The position numbers were made by a program, and so were the translations under genes. Positions 40,797 through 49,678 of a DNA stretch of 64,000 nt are shown here, piece after piece. Source of the stretch: Neisseria flavescens (GTDB taxonomy: Bacteria > Pseudomonadota > Gammaproteobacteria > Burkholderiales > Neisseriaceae); assembly GCF_005221285.1 (NCBI RefSeq), contig NZ_CP039886.1:1488001-1552000 (forward strand), read 5' to 3'. Under the pieces are notes generated by a model, which searched no databases, was not told the origin of the DNA, and saw only the letters and a program-made list of their open reading frames with translations. Positions within the stretch are counted from its first letter, which is position 1; each line of letters begins with the position of its first letter.

Positions 40797-41858
40797 ATGC
40801 TGACCCTCGAAGACTTGCACACGCAAAATCTGATTCTGCTTGAAGCCGTGTCCGGCAGCCGCGCCTACGGTTTGGCAACGCCCGAGTCCGATACCGACAT
40901 CAAAGGTGTGTTTTACCTGCCCAAATCCATGTTTTACGGCATGGAGTACATCCCACAAATCAGCAATGAAACCAACGATATTGTGTATTACGAACTGGGA
41001 CGGTTTATCGAATTGCTGCTGCAAAGCAATCCGAACACGCTGGAGCTGCTGGCCTCCCCTTCCGACTGTGTACGATACCGTTCGCCATTGATGGATGCGT
41101 TTAAAACCGAATGGTTTATCTCCAAAACCTGCCAGCAAAGTTTTGCAGGCTATGCCTACGGACAAATCAAAAAAGCACGGGGATTGAATAAAAAAATCAG
41201 CAATCCGATGCCGTCTGAAAAGAAAAACATCCTTGATTTCTGCCACATCATAGAAGGCAGGCAAACCGTACCGTTACAGTGCTGGCTTGCACAACGCGAA
41301 ATGGAGCAAAGGCGTGCAGGCTTAATCAAAATAGCCCACGCCCGAGAACTTTATGCGCTGTTTTACGATGCCGACGGCACGATGGGCTACCACGGTATTG
41401 CACCCAAACCCGAAGCCACAACGCTTTCACTCAGCCCCATTCCAGAAGGTGAAACACCGCTTGCCCATCTGTCCTTCAACCAAGACGGATACAGCAGCTA
41501 CTGCCGCGAATATGCCTCTTATCAACAATGGCTGACAGAACGTAACGAAACACGCTATCAAGGAACGCAGGCGCACGGTCAAGGTTACGATGCAAAAAAT
41601 ATGATGCACACCTTCCGCCTGCTTGAAACCGCACGCGATATTGCCCTTCATGGCGAAATCCGTCCACGCCGTCCCAATCGTGACGAATTGCTGGCCATCA
41701 AGCGCGGTTCTTTTCCTTACGATGAACTGTTGGCGCGTGCAGAAACCTTAATTAACGAAGTAGAAAATTTGTTCGCCCAGTCCGATCTGCCGGAAGCTGT
41801 AAACAGCACTTTGGCAATCAATGCCCTCATCGAAATCCGAACCAAGATTTACGGATAA
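40797..41858 (+). CDS. COG3541-type nucleotidyltransferase, second of a pair
   Basis: A 353-residue paralogue of the preceding gene. The core is AVSGSRAYGLATPESDTDIKGVFYLP: GSRAYG followed by DTDIK, so the metal-site spacing is kept. A longer C-terminal half has NMMHTFRLLETARDIA and a motif with RRPNRDELLAIKRG. It starts inside a DUS-containing spacer 14 bases after the first gene and ends before a DUS-pair terminator. Both genes share a core but differ in the rest, suggesting divergence or a heteromeric pair rather than a fresh duplication. Confidence 0.85.
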   Translation: MLTLEDLHTQNLILLEAVSGSRAYGLATPESDTDIKGVFYLPKSMFYGMEYIPQISNETNDIVYYELGRFIELLLQSNPNTLELLASPSDCVRYRSPLMDAFKTEWFISKTCQQSFAGYAYGQIKKARGLNKKISNPMPSEKKNILDFCHIIEGRQTVPLQCWLAQREMEQRRAGLIKIAHARELYALFYDADGTMGYHGIAPKPEATTLSLSPIPEGETPLAHLSFNQDGYSSYCREYASYQQWLTERNETRYQGTQAHGQGYDAKNMMHTFRLLETARDIALHGEIRPRRPNRDELLAIKRGSFPYDELLARAETLINEVENLFAQSDLPEAVNSTLAINALIEIRTKIYG

Positions 41859-41872
41859 GAAAATCAAAAACA

Positions 41873-41917
41873 GAGGCCGTCTGAAATGATGTGTTTCTGC
41901 TTTTCAGACGGCCTTTT
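41873..41917 (+). terminator. Inverted DUS pair after the nucleotidyltransferases
   Basis: GAGGCCGTCTGAAA pairs with TTTTCAGACGGCCTTTT. The following 41918-42250 spacer is AT-rich, contains a DUS and promoter-like sequence, and holds no gene. Confidence 0.8.
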
Positions 41918-42088
41918 CATATTTCAAATTCCAACCGTCTGTCCATCAAAACAACCTTTTCTGCCATCTCCCAACAAGCAATAGCAACATGAAATATAAT
42001 TTCGTTATTGATTGGATTCATACGACAAAATTGTTGTTTTTTCATCATAATCCAAAAATATCGAGTTTAACGCCTATTCTCCTTGCTT

Positions 42089-42094
42089 TATAAT
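42089..42094 (+). promoter_or_regulatory. Candidate -10 box upstream of pilF
   Basis: A perfect TATAAT at 157 bases before the pilF start. The expected -35 position (TTTAAC) matches TTGACA poorly. A DUS follows at once. Other AT-rich candidates exist nearer the gene. Confidence 0.35.
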
Positions 42095-42250
42095 GGCCGT
42101 CTGAAATAAAAATACAATTAAAGCAGAAGCATGTCTTTGCAACTTAAGCAGATTTACATAATTAAACATATGCTTTAATTATAATAATGATAGAATAATA
42201 CGGCTTTCCTCTAAATTAAAGGGAGAACTGCACAAGAAACGGAAAATAAA

Positions 42251-43930
42251 ATGAGTGTCGGATTATTGCGCGTTTTGGTTCAAAGCCAAACCATCTCAAA
42301 TCAACAAGCGGAACATTACAACAGCCTTTTACAATCGGGAAAAGAAATCCTGCCCAACCTGTTTTCAGACGGCATCATCTCCCCCAAAGCTCTGGGAGAG
42401 TTGGTTGCTCGCGTATTCAGCTACCCCCTTTTGGATTTGCACTACTACCCGCGCAATAATGTAGTCAGCGACATTCTGACGGAAGAGCAAATGGTGCAAA
42501 ACCGTTGCATTCCGATTTTCAAACGCGGACGCAAGGTTTATTTCGCCGTATCCGATCCGACCCAAATCCAAAACTTTCAAAAAATCGCTTTGGCTTCAGA
42601 TTTAAGTGTCGACTTGGTAGTAGTTCCAGACGACCAGCTCAGCTCATTGCTGGAATGGCTGGGCCAACGTTCGACCACTATTCTGAAAGAAATCAACGAC
42701 GAACATGAAGCAATGCAGCAATCGCAATCGCTTTATATCGACAATGAAGAGGCTGAAGACGGCCCTATCCCCCGTTTCATCCACAAAACCTTATCCGATG
42801 CCCTGAACGCGGGCGCATCAGACATCCACTTTGAATTCTACGAGCAAATGGCGCGCGTTCGTTTCCGTGTAGACGGGCAATTGCGTGAAGTCGTACAGCC
42901 GCCTGTCGCCGTGCGCGGCCAGTTGACATCGCGTATCAAAGTGATGGCGCGTTTGGATATTTCTGAAAAACGTATTCCGCAAGACGGCAGAATTCAAATT
43001 GCCTTCCATAAACACGGCCGTCCGATTGACTTCCGTGTCAGCACGTTGCCAACATTGTTTGGCGAAAAAGTGGTAATGCGTATCTTGAATTCGGATGCGG
43101 CTTCGCTGAATATCGATCAACTCGGTTTTGAGCCGTTTCAAAAAGAGATGTTGCTTGAAGCCATTCACCGTCCGTACGGTATGGTGTTGGTTACCGGTCC
43201 GACAGGATCGGGTAAAACGGTAACGCTTTATACCAGTCTGAATATCCTGAATACAGAAGACGTTAATATTTCTACCGCCGAAGACCCGGCCGAGATTAAT
43301 TTGCCGGGTATCAATCAGGTTAACGTCAACGATAAACAGGGCCTGACTTTTGCCGCCGCGCTAAAATCGTTCCTGCGCCAAGACCCCGACATCATCATGG
43401 TGGGCGAGATTCGTGATTTGGAAACAGCCGATATTGCGATTAAAGCGGCACAGACAGGACATATGGTGTTTTCGACGCTGCATACTAATAATGCTCCGGC
43501 GACTTTGTCGCGTATGCTGAACATGGGTGTCGCACCGTTCAATATCGCCAGTTCCGTCAGCCTGATAATCGCCCAACGTCTGTTGCGCCGTCTGTGTCCG
43601 AAGTGCAAAACGCCGATGGAGCGGCCTCCCGAAGCGGCCTTGCTTAAAGCGGGGTTTACCAAAGAAGACTTGGCTAAGGATTGGACGATGTACCGTGCCG
43701 TTGGCTGCGACAGTTGCAGGGGCAAGGGGTACAAAGGCCGTGCCGGGGTATATGAAGTCATGCCGGTCAGCGATGAAATGCAAAAAGTCATTATGAACAA
43801 CGGTACGGAAATTGATATCATGAACATGGCCTATCAGGAAGGCATGGTAGACTTGCGTCGCGCCGGCCTCATGAAAGTCATGCAAGGACTGACCTCGTTG
43901 GAAGAAGTGACTGCTCATACCAATGACTAA
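42251..43930 (+). CDS. pilF: Type IV pilus assembly ATPase PilF (PilB family)
   Basis: Cytoplasmic hexameric ATPase driving pilus extension. It has an N-terminal MshEN-like domain (residues about 1-150), Walker A GPTGSGKT near 315, an Asp box (STAEDPAEI), Walker B DPDIIMVGEIRD and a His box (STLHTNNAP). A tetracysteine zinc site follows (CPKC, later CDSCRG). At 559 residues it is full length. pilG and pilD follow on the same strand with coaE and yacG, a common pilus-assembly arrangement. Confidence 0.96.
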   Translation: MSVGLLRVLVQSQTISNQQAEHYNSLLQSGKEILPNLFSDGIISPKALGELVARVFSYPLLDLHYYPRNNVVSDILTEEQMVQNRCIPIFKRGRKVYFAVSDPTQIQNFQKIALASDLSVDLVVVPDDQLSSLLEWLGQRSTTILKEINDEHEAMQQSQSLYIDNEEAEDGPIPRFIHKTLSDALNAGASDIHFEFYEQMARVRFRVDGQLREVVQPPVAVRGQLTSRIKVMARLDISEKRIPQDGRIQIAFHKHGRPIDFRVSTLPTLFGEKVVMRILNSDAASLNIDQLGFEPFQKEMLLEAIHRPYGMVLVTGPTGSGKTVTLYTSLNILNTEDVNISTAEDPAEINLPGINQVNVNDKQGLTFAAALKSFLRQDPDIIMVGEIRDLETADIAIKAAQTGHMVFSTLHTNNAPATLSRMLNMGVAPFNIASSVSLIIAQRLLRRLCPKCKTPMERPPEAALLKAGFTKEDLAKDWTMYRAVGCDSCRGKGYKGRAGVYEVMPVSDEMQKVIMNNGTEIDIMNMAYQEGMVDLRRAGLMKVMQGLTSLEEVTAHTND

Positions 43931-44009
43931 ACTGCCATATTTTCGAAAATTAAAATAAAGCGGCACGGGAAAACAGTCCGCTTTATTTCTTACTAACAAG
44001 GAATAACAC

Positions 44010-45251
44010 ATGGCTCAAGCAGAGCAAAAAAGAAGTCTGTTCGGCTCAAGAAGCAAAGGCAAGCGTTTTACATTTGAAGGAAAAAATACCGAGACCGAAC
44101 GTCTTGTCCGTGGTGAAGTAGTTGCCAAAGACGAAGAAGAAGTACGCAAAAAACTCCAACGCAGAGGCATTCGTCCTTTGCGTATCAGCAAAGTTAAAAC
44201 CGCACGCAAACGCCGTATTACCCAAGAAGACATTACAGTGTTCACCCGCCAACTGGCAACGATGATGAAGGCAGGCTTACCCCTGATGCAGGCTTTTGAA
44301 ATCGTTGCGCGCGGCCACTCCAATCCGAGCATGACCGAAATGCTGACGCAGATTCGCTCCGATGTCGAACAAGGCAGCGCATTGGGTAAATCGTTCTCCA
44401 AATATCCAAAATATTTCGACCGCTTTTATTGCAATCTGGTCAGCGCAGGCGAGTCCGGCGGCGTATTGGAAAGCCTATTGGACAAACTGGCTGTCTATAA
44501 AGAAAAAACCCAAGCCATTAAGAAAAAAGTTAAAACCGCACTGACCTACCCGATTGCCATTATCGTGGTGGCGATTGCGCTTATCTTCATCATGATGATG
44601 TTTGTACTGCCTGCCTTTAAAGAAGTTTATGCCAATATGGGGGCAGAGCTGCCAAGCCTTACCCAACTTGTCATGAGCTTATCCGATTTATTCGTCGACT
44701 ATGGCTGGATTATGATCATCCTTTTGATTGCTTCTGCCTTCGGCCTGTACAAACTCCATGAAAAATCGCCTACCTTCCAAAAACGAATCGATGCTTTGAT
44801 TTTGAGACTCCCTGTTTTTGGCACCATCGTCCGTAAAGCGACCATTGCCCGTTGGGCGCGTACGACTTCCACACTCTTCGCAGCCGGCGTTCCTTTGGTG
44901 GAAGTATTAGATTCAGTTGCAGGCGCATCCGGCAATATTCTCTATGAAGAAGCTACTCAAGACATCCGCGCCAAGGTAGCACAAGGCCTGTCGCTGACAT
45001 TCAGTATGCAAAGTACGGATATGTTCCCCAATATGGTGATCCAAATGGCGGCCATCGGCGAAGAGTCAGGCTCTTTGGACGATATGCTGAACAAAGCCGC
45101 CGAATTCTACGAAGATGAAGTAGACAACTCCGTCTCCCAATTGTCTCACTTGATGGAGCCTATCATCATGGTGGTATTGGGCTCACTCATCGGTATCTTG
45201 CTGACTGCCATGTATCTGCCGTTGTTTAACTTGGGTAATGTCGTAGGTTGA
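44010..45251 (+). CDS. pilG: Type IV pilus inner-membrane platform protein PilG (PilC family of Pseudomonas)
   Basis: Polytopic platform protein linking the assembly ATPase to pilin subunits. It has the duplicated GspF domain: first copy with FTRQLATMMKAGLPLMQAFEI, second with RWARTTSTLFAAGVPLVEVLDSV. Three hydrophobic segments are visible (PIAIIVVAIALIFIMMMFVL, WIMIILLIASAFG, IIMVVLGSLIGILLTAMYLPL). 413 residues; pilD starts one base after its stop. Confidence 0.95.
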   Translation: MAQAEQKRSLFGSRSKGKRFTFEGKNTETERLVRGEVVAKDEEEVRKKLQRRGIRPLRISKVKTARKRRITQEDITVFTRQLATMMKAGLPLMQAFEIVARGHSNPSMTEMLTQIRSDVEQGSALGKSFSKYPKYFDRFYCNLVSAGESGGVLESLLDKLAVYKEKTQAIKKKVKTALTYPIAIIVVAIALIFIMMMFVLPAFKEVYANMGAELPSLTQLVMSLSDLFVDYGWIMIILLIASAFGLYKLHEKSPTFQKRIDALILRLPVFGTIVRKATIARWARTTSTLFAAGVPLVEVLDSVAGASGNILYEEATQDIRAKVAQGLSLTFSMQSTDMFPNMVIQMAAIGEESGSLDDMLNKAAEFYEDEVDNSVSQLSHLMEPIIMVVLGSLIGILLTAMYLPLFNLGNVVG

Positions 45252-45252
45252 T

Positions 45253-46140
45253 ATGCTTGATAGTATTTACTCTGCCATCGACGTCCTCTCCGTTCTTGCG
45301 CCATTCGCTATTCCTTTAGCCGTTATTTTGGGATTGCTGATTGGCAGCTTTCTGAACGTTGTCATTTATCGTACACCGATAATGATGGAACGCGAATGGA
45401 CACAATTTTCTAAAGAGCATTTGGGCATCGAGCTGACAGATGAAGAAAAACAGCCATTTAATCTGCGCAAACCGGATTCACGCTGCCCAAAATGCAAAAG
45501 CCCAGTCAAACCTTGGCAAAACATCCCCATCCTCAGCTATGTTTTACTGGGCGGGAAATGCCACTCCTGCAAAACCGCGATCGGCATACGCTATCCGCTG
45601 ATCGAGCTACTGACAGGCGTCTTATTCGGTATTGTCGCATGGCAATACGGCTGGTCATGGGCGACTATTGGCGGATTAATTTTGACTGCCATACTGATTG
45701 CGCTGACCTTTATCGATGCCGATACACAATATTTGCCCGACAGCCTGACTCAGCCCCTAATCTGGATCGGCCTGCTGTTTAATCTGAATGACACATTCGT
45801 GTCCCTGCATTCAGCCGTTTGGGGCGCAATCGCAGGCTATATGAGCCTTTATACTTTATGCGCCGTCTATAAACTTCTGACCGGTAAAATCGGCATGGGC
45901 AATGGCGACTTCAAACTTTTGGCCGCGCTTGGTGCATGGCTGGGTGTAGGAATTTTGCCTGTTCTGGTATTCATGGCTGCCTTAGTCGGACTGGTGGGCG
46001 CACTCATTGCCCGCGTCAGTAAAGGTCAATATTTTGCTTTTGGTCCCAGCCTTGCTGTGGCAGGATGGATTATTTTGGTTGCCAATGCACCTATTACCCA
46101 ACTGGTACAATGGTGGCTCGTACAATCAGGATTCCGATAA
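45253..46140 (+). CDS. pilD: Prepilin peptidase PilD
   Basis: Cleaves and N-methylates type IV prepilins and pseudopilins. It has the zinc-binding cytoplasmic loop with CPKCKSPVKPWQNIP and CHSC, and the two catalytic aspartates in FIDADTQYLPD and GMGNGDFKLLA. Multiple membrane helices; 295 residues. It overlaps coaE by one base (TAATG). Confidence 0.95.
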   Translation: MLDSIYSAIDVLSVLAPFAIPLAVILGLLIGSFLNVVIYRTPIMMEREWTQFSKEHLGIELTDEEKQPFNLRKPDSRCPKCKSPVKPWQNIPILSYVLLGGKCHSCKTAIGIRYPLIELLTGVLFGIVAWQYGWSWATIGGLILTAILIALTFIDADTQYLPDSLTQPLIWIGLLFNLNDTFVSLHSAVWGAIAGYMSLYTLCAVYKLLTGKIGMGNGDFKLLAALGAWLGVGILPVLVFMAALVGLVGALIARVSKGQYFAFGPSLAVAGWIILVANAPITQLVQWWLVQSGFR

Positions 46141-46760
46141 TGACATTATGGATAGGCTTGACCGGCGGTATCGGTAGCGGCAAATCATCTATTGCCCAAA
46201 TGTTTGCCGAACTTGGCGTACCCATTGTCGATGCCGATGCCATCAGCCGTTCACTGACCGCTGAAAACGGTGAAGCCCTTCCTTCTATCCGTCTGCTTTT
46301 CGGCGATGAGGTTTTTGACCATGAAGGCCGTCTGAATCGTATCACTTTACGGGAAGAAGTTTTCAGACGGCCTCAATCCAAAAAACAACTGGAAAACCTG
46401 CTTCTGCCATTAATCTTAAACAAAATCCAACAGCAGAAACAAAAACTTGCCTCATCTACTTACGGCATTGTCGATGTACCGCTTTTGATTGAGAATCCGG
46501 CATTTAAAGCGGAGACCGACCGTATTTTGGTTGTAGATGTTCCGGAGTCCGTCCAAATCGAACGCGTACATCAACGCAACGGTTTTTCAGAAGAGCAGAC
46601 GCGTCAAATCATGGCCACCCAAGCTTCTCGATGTGACAGACTACTGCATGCCGACGATGTATTGGACAATACCCATAACATGGAAGAAGCAAAAATCAAG
46701 GTTGCCCGTTTGCATCAATACTATCAATCCATTGCACAATCACCGAAAGAAACTGCATGA
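46140..46760 (+). CDS. coaE: Dephospho-CoA kinase
   Basis: Last step of coenzyme A synthesis. The start at 46140 gives MTLWIGLTGGIGSGKSS, with the P-loop at residues 8-15; the longer frame would enter pilD. It has the dephospho-CoA-binding DVPLLIE and HQRNG regions. 206 residues. Two DUS copies lie inside the gene as an inverted pair (46325-46373), encoding EGRLN and VFRRPQ. It overlaps yacG by 4 bases. Confidence 0.94.
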   Translation: MTLWIGLTGGIGSGKSSIAQMFAELGVPIVDADAISRSLTAENGEALPSIRLLFGDEVFDHEGRLNRITLREEVFRRPQSKKQLENLLLPLILNKIQQQKQKLASSTYGIVDVPLLIENPAFKAETDRILVVDVPESVQIERVHQRNGFSEEQTRQIMATQASRCDRLLHADDVLDNTHNMEEAKIKVARLHQYYQSIAQSPKETA

Positions 46761-46939
46761 CCGCTCCTGTTGTAAAATGTCCAACCTGCCACAAAGAAGT
46801 CGTTTGGAACACCGACAGCCCCTACCGCCCTTTCTGCAGCAAACGGTGCAAACTCATTGATTTAGGCGAATGGGCACAAGAAAAATACACCGTTTCTTCG
46901 GAAGACGACCCCTTTTCAGACCTGTTGGACGGCAAATAA
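46757..46939 (+). CDS. yacG: YacG, zinc-ribbon inhibitor of DNA gyrase
   Basis: A 60-residue zinc protein. It has CPTC and CSKRC pairs (VKCPTCHKEVVWN, PFCSKRCKLIDLGEW) followed by an acidic tail. YacG binds GyrB and blocks DNA binding in E. coli. It overlaps coaE by ATGA, the standard coaE-yacG pairing next to pilD. Confidence 0.93.
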   Translation: MTAPVVKCPTCHKEVVWNTDSPYRPFCSKRCKLIDLGEWAQEKYTVSSEDDPFSDLLDGK

Positions 46940-47020
46940 ACTGCGCCGCTTGCTTCAGCCTATCCAAAACAGGCTCAAAACAGTAAAATACCCTCTTTAT
47001 TCCAATCTATTCCATCCACC

Positions 47021-47920
47021 ATGCTCACCTTCCAACAAATTATTTTCAAATTACAAAACTACTGGGCAGACAAAGGCTGTACCATTATCCAACCTTTCGA
47101 TATGGAAGTCGGTGCCGGCACTTCACATCCAGCCACCTGCCTGCGCGCGTTAGGCCCAGAGCCTTGGTTTGCCGCTTACGTTCAACCCAGCCGCCGCCCC
47201 AAAGACGGCCGCTATGGCGACAACCCTAACCGCCTGCAACACTACTATCAATTCCAAGTTGCGCTCAAACCTGCGCCAGCCAATATTCAAGACCTCTATC
47301 TCGATTCCCTGCGCGAATTGGGTATCGACCCTAAAGTACACGATATTCGTTTTGTCGAAGACGACTGGGAAAACCCTACTCTTGGCGCTTGGGGCTTGGG
47401 TTGGGAAGTTTGGCTCAACGGCATGGAAGTAACCCAATTCACCTACTTCCAACAAGTCGGCGGTATCGACTGCTCCCCCGTGCTCGGTGAAATCACGTAC
47501 GGTATTGAGCGTCTCGCCATGTATTTGCAAGGCGTGGAAAACGTGTACGACCTCGTTTGGGCAAAAACCCTTGATGGCAACATCGTCACTTACGGCGACG
47601 TTTATCATCAAAACGAAGTCGAACAATCCACCTACAACTTCGAATACAGCGATGCCGATTGGCTCTTGCGCCAATTCAACGACTATGAAGAACAAGCCAA
47701 ACGCCTGCTTGCAGTTGAAGACACTAGTCTTGCCCTGCCTGCTTACGAGCTTGTACTCAAAGCCGGCCACACGTTCAACCTCTTAGATGCACGCGGCGCC
47801 ATTTCTGTTACCGAACGCGCAACCTACATCGGCCGCATTCGTGCATTGAGCCGTATCGTTGCACAAAAATTCGTTGAAAGCCGCGAGAAACTGGGCTTCC
47901 CATTGCTTAAAAACCAATAA
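47021..47920 (+). CDS. glyQ: Glycyl-tRNA synthetase alpha subunit
   Basis: Catalytic subunit of the two-subunit bacterial GlyRS. It starts MLTFQQIIFKLQNYWADKGC, with the class II motif 2/3 regions in RPKDGRYGDNPNRLQHYYQFQVALKPAP and ITYGIERLAMYLQG. 299 residues, complete. The beta subunit (glyS) does not follow; lspA does, so the two subunits are encoded apart. Confidence 0.96.
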   Translation: MLTFQQIIFKLQNYWADKGCTIIQPFDMEVGAGTSHPATCLRALGPEPWFAAYVQPSRRPKDGRYGDNPNRLQHYYQFQVALKPAPANIQDLYLDSLRELGIDPKVHDIRFVEDDWENPTLGAWGLGWEVWLNGMEVTQFTYFQQVGGIDCSPVLGEITYGIERLAMYLQGVENVYDLVWAKTLDGNIVTYGDVYHQNEVEQSTYNFEYSDADWLLRQFNDYEEQAKRLLAVEDTSLALPAYELVLKAGHTFNLLDARGAISVTERATYIGRIRALSRIVAQKFVESREKLGFPLLKNQ

Positions 47921-47940
47921 GCCTGCACATGCTTACCACC

Positions 47941-47975
47941 ACGCCGCCCTTTGATACATTCAAGTGGCGGCGTTT
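47941..47975 (+). terminator. Hairpin terminator after glyQ
   Basis: ACGCCGCC pairs with GGCGGCGT, then TTTCTATTTT. Confidence 0.7.
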
Positions 47976-48070
47976 CTATTTTCAGACGGCCTTGAGTCGA
48001 TGCCATTGCAAACACTTCCAGTCTGCTTTCAGGTAAAATAAGCCCTTTATTACATAAACCGTCTGAAAAC

Positions 48071-48577
48071 ATGAGTTCATCCTCTTCTGCAAAAATTCCC
48101 TTTTTCTTACTTTCCCTCGTTGCCATCATTCTTGACCAACTGAGCAAATGGGAAATTTTGAAACACTTTACCGAAGGCGAACGCCTCAATATCATTCCAG
48201 ACTTCTTTGACCTGACACTTGCCTATAATCCAGGTGCAGCATTCAGCTTTTTGGCCGACCAAGGCGGCTGGCAGAAATTCTTCTTTTTAGGTCTGGCCGT
48301 CGTTATCAGCCTGTATTTGGCCCGTGCCATTTTGCGTGATGAGTTTGGCCGCTGGGGTAAACTGGGGGCTGCCATGATTATCGGTGGCGCGATTGGCAAT
48401 GTGGTTGACCGTCTGATTCACGGCCACGTTGTCGATTTTCTGCTTTTCTATTGGCAAAACTGGTTCTACCCCGCATTTAACATTGCCGACAGCTTTATCT
48501 GCGTTGGCGCAGTTTGCTTGGTATTAGATGGTTTGCTGCACAAAAAAACACCTTCAAACGACACAAAGGCCGTCTGA
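48071..48577 (+). CDS. lspA: Lipoprotein signal peptidase
   Basis: Aspartyl protease that removes signal peptides from lipoproteins after acylation. Four hydrophobic helices, with catalytic aspartates in GGAIGNVVDRL and FNIADSFI. 168 residues. The C-terminus (TKAV) runs into a DUS. It is 13 bases before ispH, the usual lspA-ispH order. Confidence 0.95.
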   Translation: MSSSSSAKIPFFLLSLVAIILDQLSKWEILKHFTEGERLNIIPDFFDLTLAYNPGAAFSFLADQGGWQKFFFLGLAVVISLYLARAILRDEFGRWGKLGAAMIIGGAIGNVVDRLIHGHVVDFLLFYWQNWFYPAFNIADSFICVGAVCLVLDGLLHKKTPSNDTKAV

Positions 48578-48590
48578 AAACGGAACACAC

Positions 48591-49559
48591 ATGACTCAAA
48601 AAACCATTATCCTTGCCAATCCCCGCGGCTTCTGTGCCGGCGTTGACCGTGCCATCAGCATTGTTGAACGTGCACTCGAAGAATTCGGCGCGCCCATTTA
48701 CGTCCGCCATGAAGTCGTTCACAACAAATTCGTCGTGGACAATCTGCGAGCAAAAGGTGCCGTCTTTGTCGATGACTTGGCGGATGTACCCAAGGGGGCC
48801 ACGCTGATTTACTCTGCTCACGGCGTATCCAAAGCCGTACAGGAAGAAGCGGTGCAACGTGGTTTCCGCATTTTTGATGCCACCTGCCCTTTGGTAACCA
48901 AAGTCCATAAAGAAGTAGCCCGCCTCGATGAGCAAGATTACGAAATCATTATGATCGGCCATAAAGGCCACGTCGAAGTAGAAGGTACAATGGGACAATT
49001 GCCTCCGGGTAAAATGTTTCTGGTTGAGACAGTGGAAGATGTGGCCGGACTGAACGTCAAAAATCCTGATAAGCTTGCCTATGTGAGCCAAACCACTTTA
49101 TCGGTGGATGAAACCAAAGACATTATTGCGGCCTTAAACCAACGCTTCCCCAATATCCGCAATCCGCACAAAGAAGACATCTGCTACGCCACAACCAACC
49201 GCCAAACTGCCGTTAAAGAATTGGCGGAAGAATGCGACCTCGTGATTGTTGTCGGCTCGCCCAACTCTTCCAACAGCAACCGCTTGCGTGAAGTAGCCGC
49301 ATTGCGAGGAGTTGATGCCTATATGGTCGATAATGCTTCCTATCTGAAAAAAGAATGGTTTGAAAACAAAACCAAGGTTGGTGTAACTGCCGGTGCATCT
49401 GCGCCCGAAGTCTTGGTTCGAGAAGTCTTACAAACCATTCAAGATTGGGGACACGAGACCATACGCGAAGGAGAAGGCGCAGAAGAAAGCATTGTATTTG
49501 TCTTGCCTAAAGAGTTGCGTCGTGAGGGCGAAAACAAGCAAATCCTAAATAAAGGGTAA
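48591..49559 (+). CDS. ispH: 4-hydroxy-3-methylbut-2-enyl diphosphate reductase
   Basis: Last step of the non-mevalonate isoprenoid pathway, an iron-sulfur enzyme. The start at 48591 gives MTQKTIILANPRGFCAGVDRA, with the first cluster Cys at 14. The others lie in FDATCPLVTKVHKE and ICYATTNRQ-type motifs, with the catalytic Glu region TTLSVDETKDI. 322 residues. The frame extends 21 codons upstream into lspA but the family start is clear. Confidence 0.96.
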   Translation: MTQKTIILANPRGFCAGVDRAISIVERALEEFGAPIYVRHEVVHNKFVVDNLRAKGAVFVDDLADVPKGATLIYSAHGVSKAVQEEAVQRGFRIFDATCPLVTKVHKEVARLDEQDYEIIMIGHKGHVEVEGTMGQLPPGKMFLVETVEDVAGLNVKNPDKLAYVSQTTLSVDETKDIIAALNQRFPNIRNPHKEDICYATTNRQTAVKELAEECDLVIVVGSPNSSNSNRLREVAALRGVDAYMVDNASYLKKEWFENKTKVGVTAGASAPEVLVREVLQTIQDWGHETIREGEGAEESIVFVLPKELRREGENKQILNKG

Positions 49560-49580
49560 GTTTGTTATTTGCTTTATTTG

Positions 49581-49620
49581 AACTTAAGGCCGTCTGAAAA
49601 TTTTCAGACGGCCTTAAGTT
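49581..49620. terminator. Perfect 40-base palindrome made of two DUS
   Basis: The 20 bases AACTTAAGGCCGTCTGAAAA are followed directly by their exact complement, with no loop. It lies between convergent ispH and ftsZ. Confidence 0.85.
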
Positions 49621-49632
49621 TATTTTGCTAAT

Positions 49633-49663
49633 AAAAAAGACCTGCCTTAAAAGCAGGTCTTTT
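49633..49663 (-). terminator. Terminator of ftsZ
   Basis: AAAAAAGACCTGC and GCAGGTCTTTT form a stem with a TTAA-type loop, 16 bases after the ftsZ stop; this ends the division cluster transcript. Confidence 0.85.
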
Positions 49664-49678
49664 CATACATGATCCTGA

